Positions 12,954 to 14,651 of a stretch of DNA of 14,651 nt are shown one piece after another (the stretch's first letter is position 1; every line of letters begins with the position of its first letter). The DNA is from CAZGMC01 sp964526565. GTDB taxonomy: Bacteria; Pseudomonadota; Alphaproteobacteria; DSM-16000; Inquilinaceae. The stretch is from NCBI GenBank assembly GCA_964526565.1, contig CAZGMC010000104.1, forward strand, positions 1 through 14,651, read 5' to 3'. Both the position numbers and the translations under genes were made by a program. The notes under the pieces are model-generated. The model was not told where the DNA came from and did not search any database. It was given only the letters and a program-made list of their open reading frames with translations.

Positions 12954-14618
12954 ATGACCGACCGTCTCGTCATTGCGCTGGCCCAGCTCAACCCGACCAT
13001 GGGCGACCTGCCGGGCAATGCCAACCTGCTGCGCGCCGCCCGCCGCGAGGCCGCGGCGCAGGGCGCCGACCTGGTCGTCGGCACCGAGCTGGGCATCAGC
13101 GGCTATCCGCCCGAAGACCTGGTGCTGAAGCCGTTCTTCATCGACCACGTCGAGGACGCCGTGCGGGCGTTGGCGGCGGACACGGCCGATGGCGGCCCGG
13201 CGCTGCTGGTCGGCGCGCCGTGGCGCGAGCATGGCCGGGTGTTCAATGCGGCGCTGCTGCTCGACGACGGCGCAGTGGCCTCGGCCCGCTTCAAGTACGA
13301 TTTGCCGAACTACGGCGTGTTCGACGAAAAGCGCGTGTTCGCCGCCGGGTCGATGCCGGGGCCGATCGGCTTCCGCGGCGCACGCCTGGGGGTGATGATC
13401 TGCGAGGACATGTGGTCGCCGGATGTGACCGAGTGCCTGGAGGAATCCGGCGCCGACATCCTGATCGTGCCCAATGGCAGCCCGTTCACCTCCGGCAAGC
13501 CCGACGTGCGCGTCAACCTGGCCGTGGCGCGGGTGACCGAGAGCGGGCTGCCGGTGATCTACGTCAACCAGGTCGGCGGCCAGGACGAGTTGGTGTTCGA
13601 CGGCCAGTCGTTCGTCATCGGCGCCGACCGGACGCTCAGGGTGCAGGCGCCCAGCTTCGCGCCGGCCGTGGTCTGCACCGAGTGGTCGCGCGACGGGCAG
13701 GGCCGCTGGCAGTGCGCCGAGGGCCGGCGCGAACCGGCGCCCGAGGGTATCGAGGCGATCTATCGGGCCATGGTGCTGGGCCTGCACGACTATGTAGAGA
13801 AGAACCGCTTTCCAGGCGTCATCATCGGTCTGTCCGGCGGCATCGACAGCGCCCTGACCGCGGCGGTGGCGGTGGATGCCCTGGGCGCGGCGCGGGTGCG
13901 CTGCGTGATGATGCCGTCGCCCTACACCTCGCAGGCCAGCCTTGAGGACGCCAAGGCGGCGGCCGAGCTGCTCGGCGTGCGCTACGACACCATCTCCATC
14001 GAGCCGGCCATGCAGGCGTTCGATGCCATGCTGGCGACGCAGTTCGACGGCCCTGCCGCCGACATCACCGAGGAGAACATCCAGTCGCGCGCCCGCGGGA
14101 TCACGCTCATGGCGCTGTCCAACAAGTTCGGGCACATGGTCCTGTCGACCGGCAACAAGTCGGAGATGTCGGTCGGCTACGCGACGCTGTACGGCGACAT
14201 GGCCGGCGGCTACTCGGTGCTGAAGGACGTCTACAAGACGTCGGTGTTCTCCCTGTCGCGCTGGCGCAACCAGGTGCGGCCGCCCGGCGCCCGCGGTCCG
14301 CGCGGCCGGGTGATGCCGGAGCGGATCATCACCAAGGCGCCATCGGCGGAACTGAAGCCGGACCAGGTCGACGAGGACAGCCTGCCGCCCTACGGCAGCC
14401 TGGACGACATCCTGGAGTGCCTGATCGAGCACGAGCTGGGCGTGGCCGAGATCGTCGAGCGCGGCCACGACCGCGACACGGTCAACCGCGTCTGGCGCAT
14501 GCTGGACCGGGCGGAATACAAGCGCCGCCAGGCGCCGCCGGGGGTCAAGCTGACCAGCCGCTCGTTCGGCCGCGACCGGCGCTACCCGATCACCAACGCG
14601 TTCGTGAACCTGCTGTAG
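12954..14618 (+). CDS. nadE: glutamine-dependent NAD+ synthetase
   Basis: NadE makes NAD+ from nicotinic acid adenine dinucleotide and ATP, using ammonia released from glutamine. The 554-residue protein has two domains. The N-terminal nitrilase-type glutaminase (about 1-260) shows its triad Glu45 (GTELGISGYPPEDL), Lys114 (ARFKYDLPNYGVFDEKRVF) and Cys150 (MICEDMW). The C-terminal ATP pyrophosphatase domain (about 265-554) has the P-loop SGGIDSA (294-300), LSTGNKSEMSVGYATLYGDMAGGY (397-420), KAPSAELKPDQVDEDSLPPY (461-480) and the final YPITNAFVNLL. The ATG at 12954 has GAGAGG four bases upstream and lies inside the predicted transcript. The ATG at 12927 would add nine residues and coincides with the likely transcription start, so it could only be used as a leaderless start. 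The gene has its own promoter and appears independent of the MFS-GST pair. Confidence 0.96.
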   Translation: MTDRLVIALAQLNPTMGDLPGNANLLRAARREAAAQGADLVVGTELGISGYPPEDLVLKPFFIDHVEDAVRALAADTADGGPALLVGAPWREHGRVFNAALLLDDGAVASARFKYDLPNYGVFDEKRVFAAGSMPGPIGFRGARLGVMICEDMWSPDVTECLEESGADILIVPNGSPFTSGKPDVRVNLAVARVTESGLPVIYVNQVGGQDELVFDGQSFVIGADRTLRVQAPSFAPAVVCTEWSRDGQGRWQCAEGRREPAPEGIEAIYRAMVLGLHDYVEKNRFPGVIIGLSGGIDSALTAAVAVDALGAARVRCVMMPSPYTSQASLEDAKAAAELLGVRYDTISIEPAMQAFDAMLATQFDGPAADITEENIQSRARGITLMALSNKFGHMVLSTGNKSEMSVGYATLYGDMAGGYSVLKDVYKTSVFSLSRWRNQVRPPGARGPRGRVMPERIITKAPSAELKPDQVDEDSLPPYGSLDDILECLIEHELGVAEIVERGHDRDTVNRVWRMLDRAEYKRRQAPPGVKLTSRSFGRDRRYPITNAFVNLL

Positions 14619-14651
14619 GACAGCCGGTGATGCTCCCGGACGGGGCGGGCC

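Noticed and set aside
12819..14468. 549-codon leftward ORF antisense to nadE
   Set aside because: nadE on the other strand has all catalytic motifs; this ORF is a GC-rich mirror with no recognisable domain.
14627..14651. Possible next rightward CDS starting at GTG 14627 or ATG 14630
   Set aside because: AGGA lies six bases upstream of the GTG, but only eight codons are visible and they match no known N-terminus.

Overview
The window is a GC-rich stretch of Gram-negative chromosome with short intergenic gaps. Its gene families (LpxD and LptF for the outer membrane, DUF1127, DUF29, split XdhC-type maturation proteins, a YbfB-like MFS carrier and a glutamine-dependent NadE) point to an alphaproteobacterium, most likely of a Rhodospirillales type. 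That placement is an inference from family content and base composition. I see no rRNA, tRNA, CRISPR array, transposase or phage gene. No gene-free stretch exceeds 300 bases; the longest is the 182-base divergent gap between lpxD and lptF.

Bases 1-5058 are dominated by envelope genes. A leftward operon (lpxD, acyl carrier protein, FabF-type ketosynthase) diverges from a single LptF-like lipopolysaccharide permease. The usual partners of lpxD (bamA, fabZ, lpxA) and of lptF (lptG) are absent. The set therefore looks like an accessory module that makes an unusual acyl chain on its own carrier, puts it on a lipid A precursor and helps export the product. Downstream lie a membrane-anchored alpha/beta hydrolase (Bem46 type) and, between it and lptF on the other strand, a remnant of a Mut7-C RNase gene.

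Bases 5059-6949 hold a leftward GcvA-type LysR regulator with a perfect 19-base dyad at its start codon, a rightward DUF1127 small protein, and a lone FliL-like protein.

Bases 6927-10729 are leftward: DUF29 protein, XdhC N-terminal domain protein, XdhC C-terminal domain protein, a MoeA-like/MocA-like fusion, and a SufU-like Fe-S scaffold. From the XdhC N-terminal gene onward this reads as one operon for maturing a molybdenum hydroxylase that is encoded outside the window. Two of its genes carry in-frame tandem repeats: five copies of a 12-mer, and a 66-base GGGGCC hexamer tract.

Bases 10972-14618 are rightward: an MFS transporter translationally coupled to a glutathione S-transferase, a six-copy 11-base tandem repeat, and nadE with a readable promoter. 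The main candidates for something undescribed are the lpxD-ACP-ketosynthase/lptF module and the three repeat tracts between 8.4 and 12.9 kb.
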